64,000 nucleotides of DNA from Oopsacas minuta (taxonomy: Eukaryota; Porifera; Hexactinellida; Lyssacinosida; Leucopsacidae), in assembly GCA_024704765.1 (NCBI GenBank), contig JAKMXF010000122.1, positions 761,489 to 825,488 of the forward strand, written 5' to 3'. This document shows positions 58,552 through 64,000 of this stretch, one piece after another. The notes beneath the pieces were generated by a model. The model saw only the letters and a program-made list of their open reading frames with translations. It was not told the DNA's origin and did not search any database. Made by a program: the position numbers and the translations under genes. How positions within the stretch are numbered: position 1 is the stretch's first letter; each line of letters starts with the position of its first letter.

Positions 58552-59999
58552 ATACACTGGAGACTTTGGATTGGATAAAGTTATATTTGAAGCTATGAAC
58601 AAACCTTCACTAACAGATGAAATGGGTGATTTGAAGAGAAGGTGCTTGGGTTGTTTAGACAAGTTTGTTTGTCACGTTATTCCCCGTCCATTACCTCAAC
58701 CAGTCACAAATCCTATTCTCCCTAACAACATCGATAATTTCATAGTGCATAGACATTTCGGTGTTACTCGTCACTTCTGTTCAAATTGTGAGCAAGATGC
58801 TCCTAGATCTGAGGTGGTTATGCGACCAGACGCAGTGACACTTAAGCAATATCAGCAGCTGGTTAACAACGGGTGGTACCGAAGGGGAGGCCGTAAGATG
58901 TTCCGGTTCAATTCACAACACAAAAAAGTTTGCTTTGATTGGGAGACGAGAGTACGAGTTAAGGAATTTGATATCAATAGTTCTAAAACATTTAAGAGAG
59001 TACTGAAGAAGGTGCCTAATGATGTTGTCATTGAGACTGTACCAGCAAGGTAATAAAAATTGAGTGTTATATAGGCAATTTTCCACACTTAGCCACCTGA
59101 TCACTGAATATGTATCAGCAATAAATTACGTCTCATGTTCAGAAAATTTTTATTTATTCTTGAATCCCTCAGATTAACACAGGAGGGAGTAGATCTCTAC
59201 AATAGATACCATCTCGATAAACATGACAAACCAGCTAAAACAGCTAATGCATACGCAGAGCATGCAGTACTATCTCCTCTCAAACCAGAAACACGTAATG
59301 GCATTAACTACGGTACTTTTTCATCAAGAATACAGACTAAATGGCAAACTAATCGCAATACGAGTTATTGACGTCATTCTTGAAGGAGTAGTTAGTGTAT
59401 ATTTCTTTTATGACATGTCTAAGGAAGTTACAAAGATGTCTTTAGGAGTTTATTCATCTCTTAAAGAGATTGAGTATATAATAAGTTTGAATAAGATTAA
59501 TCCCTTTTGTAAGTATTACTATTTACAAGGCTGGAATGGTCCAAATCATAAGTTAGCTTATAAGGCGAATTACAAACCTATTGAATTCTGTTCTCCTTGC
59601 CACAGTCCCTATTGGACAGAAAATATCAACATTCCATACATCCAAACTGGTTTCCAACCTCCGTTAGCTGAGGGTAGAATACCTCCCGAATTAACTAGCG
59701 TGCCTTCATCTCGCCCCGAACTTCTGCCTGATAGTGAGAATAACTATAAATCAATTGACATCGACCGAGCATACATGAGTGAAGTACATAAGATTATAAT
59801 AAAGGGTTCTAACATACGAGTATTTCTCAATGGAGAGATAATGAGATGTGAGGAATTGCTTGATAAATATAAGATATATTCAGAAACAAAACACTATATA
59901 TATGAGACTCTTGAAGAGTTAGCACTAGCACTAGGATACCCACTTTGTAATAAGTTGTTAGTTGCCTTCAGATTTTCAGAACAGATTACAGACACGTGA
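58552..59999 (+). CDS. ATE1: Arginyl-tRNA-protein transferase 1, C-terminal part of the ARM-ATE1 unit
   Basis: Exons 58552-59049 and 59173-59999 join in phase 2 (donor GTAATA, acceptor CCCTCAG). The first exon begins with an armadillo-like helix pair (GLDKVIFEAMNKPSL, LKRRCLGCLDKFV) and, with no interruption, passes into the ATE1 N-terminal domain: HFGVTRHFCSNCEQ, YQQLVNNGWYRRGGRKMFRF, KKVCFDWETRVRV, KTFKRVLKKVP. The second exon holds the catalytic GNAT-like C-terminal domain (YGTF..HQEYRLNGKLIAIRVIDV, SVYFFYDMSKE, SLGVYSSLKEIEYI, KYYYLQGW). ATE1 transfers arginine from Arg-tRNA to N-terminal Asp/Glu or oxidised Cys, marking proteins for the Arg/N-degron pathway. A +1 break lies at the T5 run 59317-59321. 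The linker between domains is much shorter than in vertebrates. The second Cys pair of the family is reduced to one (VCFD). Confidence 0.88.
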
Positions 60000-61157
60000 C
60001 AAGTGTATTTATCTGCATGTAATATAATATTCTATTTTTAGAAGGATTATATCTTGGATGTTGTACAATTATAGGTATTATAGTGTGTTCTTGTAAATCC
60101 TCTCAAATATTTGAATATTCCTGAAAACCTAAATGTATTGTTACGGTACTCTGATTCAGTGCTTCCAACCTATGGTCCACTGAGCATATTTGGGTGTAAT
60201 GTATTGCTGTCTATGGGAGGCCAGAGAGATACCTTATATGGCCCAAAAGGTTCTGGTTGGGAAAAATTTCCTGAATAGTTTAAATTTAACTAGGGGTGGC
60301 AGGTTCCTACCACTTTACCTGAACAATCTGCTCTACCGCTAGGCTTGAAATACAATAGTTATCGTTATAAGAGCACCGGTTATAACAACATACCAGATAT
60401 AAGAACCATCCTTCGGAAAACGATTCACATAACTTTTGTATAATTCATATCGGTTAAAAGAACCTATTTTGCTATTCACAAGGGCATTTTTTAAGCGACA
60501 ACCACTATACCACTTTTTTAACTATGTGCTGCTCATGTGTGTGGTAAAACGAAACAAATTTATCGGGATACCTTGGGAGCCTTGTGTAGTCGATTTTGTT
60601 CAGATTAGCCAAGTAAGTAGATTGATGTACGTGTAATACGTATAGCGTATAGCTTAATCTAAGTCAAAGTAATTTCAGTTTATCTTTTCGTCTATTTTCT
60701 GTTTTAAAGTTGTGTAATGTAAGCAGTTATTATTAAAACTTATAATTTGAACTTCAGAAGAACATACGTTTATGATATGTGTGGATTTTGTAATGTAGCA
60801 AGATTGCACTAGTTCCGTAGATTTCGTTTTTGACCACGTTCATGATATTTCTGTTATAATTACTTTATTTTTTTGCTCTTCCCTTATGCATATTAATACA
60901 TTAAAGCTGACTATTTTCGTTCAATCAGTATTTATTCACCTTACTAGCTGAGGATCTTGTTGTTAATTTCCAAAAAGGAAATTTCATGGATTGTTGAGTT
61001 GTTGGATAACGATCATAAATATTTCAACAGTTACCAATCCACAAGATTTAAAATGTGTGTGCTTTACAGCATGAATATCACTCGTTTTTATTTATAGTTT
61101 ATTCGTAACAACATAGTATGTTTATCAACATATGATATTACAAACAAGAACTCAATA

Positions 61158-61380
61158 CAGTATATAATGGATATAGTGATATCGCTGGGGGCATAAATTT
61201 TACGGCCAAATTATCTCTATAACCATTATATCACTATATCCAATAAATTTTATATGGCGTATATATAGATGGGGAAAATACTAAGGGATGATAATATCAC
61301 TCTATCCAATATATCACTCTATCCATGATCACTCTATCCATGATCACTCTATCCATGATCACTATATCTATTATATACTG
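61158..61380. mobile_element. mariner-like MITE with internal 15-bp tandem repeats
   Basis: Ends CAGTATATAATGGATATAGT and ACTATATCTATTATATACTG flanked by TA; inside, TCACTCTATCCATGA is repeated about four times (61313-61360). Confidence 0.8.
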
Positions 61381-61534
61381 TAATGTAATTTTGTAACTAT
61401 AATGCCGCTATTAGTTGTAAACTTGTTTCAGCTCCACCGCCTGCATCTGAATTTTTTGCTACACGCATATTGTCACTATGACATTTTGTCAATATCTCAC
61501 CATTTACTGATTCAACTGGTTCCAAATCCTCATA

Positions 61535-61664
61535 CAATGGAACCTGCATAAGCCGGCACTCGTTGGATCATTAAAATTTTGTCGGATTATGCAGGTGAAT
61601 TTGTATTGTCGGAAGCTATTTCATTGTCGGGTTATAGAGGTATCGGTTTATGCAGGTTCCACTG
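61535..61664. mobile_element. pogo-like MITE, 130 bp
   Basis: Ends CAATGGAACCTGCATAAGCC and GGTTTATGCAGGTTCCACTG flanked by TA. Confidence 0.8.
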
Positions 61665-62699
61665 TATTAACTTTATAATTATCGCTACGGCCATAACTGA
61701 TTGATGGATTTGGACCAGAGATACGTCAAGTCAGTGCTAAGGAATTCTATTAGTGCGATAAATCTTAAACGTTACATTTTGGCCTGAATACATGTATTAT
61801 TGATATTTGACATCATTCGCAGTCTACACCTCCAGACTATTTTCAGGCCAAAAGTACTTCATTTGATTGCATACTTTTACCCTCCCATTATCTCAATATA
61901 TTCTCTCTAGGCATAAAATTATTGAATTTTCAACTATACAAGTAGTAAAATGTGGATTGCACAATCTCTAACCAAAGAATTATCCATAAAATTAGAAAAA
62001 ATACAATTTAATATTTCCGGACTGGGGTCAAATTTTGTGCGCAGGGATGAGAAATAAGAACAAGTGTATGATTTTACATGGCCTTATATTTGTCACCACT
62101 CATCAATATTTAGAAAATTGGAGAACTTTATTCTTTATAGCATGTAATGCTGAAATCATTTGATAGGGCATTTTCAGTTTGAATACAATTACTGTCAGGA
62201 CAAGTTCGCCAGATTTTCCTCTATAGACGCTTGGTATGCCCCCCCATAGGTGTAGCGCCGGGGGGCTAGAGGGGTCCTGGCATCCTCAAAATTCTTAGGC
62301 CCGTCCAAAAATTATTGAATTTATTGATCATAACAAGGAATAGTAGGAAATTGGACAGATTTTGACAGGTTGTGCCCCCTAAAGTTCTGCCAGGTCCCCT
62401 CAAATTCCTACGCCAATGATGCCCCCTCACCTCTACCTCTACCTCTACCTTTTTTACCGTTTAGTAATACAAAAAGAATTGGGCTGTCACACTTCGCGTA
62501 TCACCCCCTCCCCTTGTAGCGTTATTCTGTTGAAATGTCATTATATCCTTTTACGTTTCTTGTTTGGATTAGGTATCTTATTTATATGCAGAAACCAATC
62601 TAATGGCCACAGCTGATCATATTCTAGAAGTCAATTTGATAAATTTTCTACCAAATAGTAATAAGTGAAATTGATCATACGAGCAAGAAACAACCTCTA

Positions 62700-63454
62700 A
62701 TCAGTGCTGTAAGAAAGGAACTGATGATGAACAACTTTACAATCCATTTGGTGTTACAATGGATAACGATACGGTCATATTTATATAGCAGATCGATGCA
62801 ATCACTCTGTAAAAATTGTTTGACAGTACTGCCAAGTATTTGTTAAAACTGGAGATAGCAATGATGGAATGAACTTTCCGAAAGCTTTGGTTATTTATAG
62901 AAATAGAATTCTTATTCTCATGGTGACAACTGTATCCTGCAATATCAACTAAATGGAAGTTTATTCCTCAAATAGGTAAATATGGAGAAGATTGGTCTTA
63001 GGGGCTAGCTATCGATAAATCAAATTTGAAATGTTTACATTTGTGTTTACTGTAACTACCGCATTCAGATACTCACAGAAAACCTTCTTTACAAGTCTCA
63101 GTTTAGTGAAGATATTCTCAATAGACCAAGTGATATCAAACTCTATAAAGACAGCATTTTGATCCCTAGATCAATCGAATCTTGTCTTCACAATTTCAAC
63201 AAAGATCTAGTTGGACTAAATAGTATCATTTCTAGCGAAAAATAACAGCAAGTGATATTTCCATGTTTCTTCTCAATCGACAGATTTGATAATATTCTAA
63301 TCCGAGTTTATCGTTCAAATTCTATTCTAATTCTGAATTCTGAATTCAAATTTGTCTACAATTCTCTATTTCTACACCAATGGGAATTGCAATAGATTAG
63401 AAAGATAAAATTTTTGTAATTCAAGATAGTGAGAATTGTTTACATATTTGTTAA
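62700..63454 (+). pseudogene. NHL-repeat pseudogene, heavily frameshifted
   Basis: NHL blades can be followed through all three frames: KKGTDDEQLYNPFGVTMDND, ADRCNHSVKI (about 62790), GMNFPKALVIYRNRILI, YRIQILTENLLYKSQF, RPSDIKLYKDSILI and PMGIAID, the last followed by a stop and then KDKIFVIQDSENCLHI (63375-63450). There are at least four shifts and several internal stops. No coiled-coil part is visible upstream. It is the most decayed of the five NHL loci here. Confidence 0.75.
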
Positions 63455-63471
63455 GTTAATGAAATACGCCA

Positions 63472-64000
63472 TTTATGGAAATCTCATAAAAGTTAAATTA
63501 ACCTTTCAAAATTTGTGTATTGAACTTTTTCAGGGTTAGAAAATGTAAGGAAGCAGTTAAGACGACTTAAAAAGTTCAAACGGCCATCCTTCATCTCGTT
63601 TAGGCACATTCAAATCACACCATCAAAATTCACACAAAAAATAGACATTTTTACTTTTTGAAATTCTTGTATTTCGAAGAATTAATGTCCTCTATTTATT
63701 CATATGGTATATATAATTAGCACTTTCTATTTAGAATAGAATCGGGATCACATCTTCATATCATATTTCTGAAAATTCATAAATTATTTTATAAATATAT
63801 TATTTTCATATCCATGGTATAATTCAGAATTTTTCTTCCAATAAGCTATCCTTAAAACATGGATTTAACTTTAGTGAAGTACATATACGAATTCAAACAA
63901 TATTAGCATAAAGTTAAATAAAATACATTTTTTACAAAAATATTTGAGAAAATAGTCAAATTATATAAATGCTAACGTCATCGCATAAATGGCGCCTAAA
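63472..64000 (-). mobile_element. ~535-bp MITE, GGCGCCATTTATG family, reverse copy
   Basis: Reverse complement of 21256-21790 over the whole length, ending ATAAATGGCGCCTAAA at the window edge. Confidence 0.85.

Larger units (their letters stand above)
60000..62690. other. Spacer with MITEs
   Basis: No gene. It contains a TA-flanked MITE with tandem repeats (61158-61380), a pogo-like MITE (61535-61664), a diverged end pair of another family (ATAGGTGTAGCGCC at 62245 and CCTACGCCAATG at 62408) and a short CCTCTA microsatellite at 62426-62450. Confidence 0.5.

Overview
This is an AT-rich nuclear fragment of an animal. It has spliced genes (GT-AG introns), genes found only in eukaryotes (RNF146-type E3 ligase, ciliary BBOF1, spliceosomal RBMX2, arginyl-tRNA-protein transferase ATE1) and dense non-autonomous DNA transposons. 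Short intron-poor genes and repeated NHL and TRAF-type families suggest an early-branching or simplified animal, perhaps a sponge. That taxon call is inference.

Layout. 1-1010: 3' part of a coiled-coil/NHL-repeat gene. 3205-4089: RING-WWE gene (RNF146). 4911-8749: three-exon BBOF1. 10697-10975: small single-pass membrane protein. 11200-15140: transposon and satellite tract with a nested hAT-like element and a complete hAT MITE. 15195-15743: RBMX2. 17257-17945 (minus): sarcoplasmic-calcium-binding-like EF-hand gene. 18947-19190: NHL fragment. 22429-25458: probable mPARG-domain gene whose 5' exon is split by a hAT MITE. 25459-31930: transposons, including a 913-bp near-perfect palindrome. 31935-33365: TRAF-type gene. 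35313-37305: degenerate P-element-type transposase. 38239-39960: another coiled-coil/NHL gene. 44855-45919: orphan multi-pass membrane protein. 50286-59999: armadillo-like coding exons that read in phase into ATE1, with an NHL gene and a sugar-transporter gene lying in two of the introns. 62700-63454: decayed NHL pseudogene.

How the parts relate. No operon or pathway cluster is evident. Recurrent themes are: (1) five NHL loci in 64 kb in different states of decay; (2) many families of palindromic MITEs, often nested; (3) a series of reading-frame breaks that one base in a short run would repair, mostly one missing base, seen in otherwise well-conserved genes. Either the assembly carries uncorrected homopolymer errors or several genes here are recently broken.

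The most notable observations are the in-phase junction of armadillo-like exons to ATE1, the two genes nested in its introns, the MITE splitting an exon with an exact 8-bp duplication, and the inverted flanks around the P-type transposase relic that also enclose an NHL gene.
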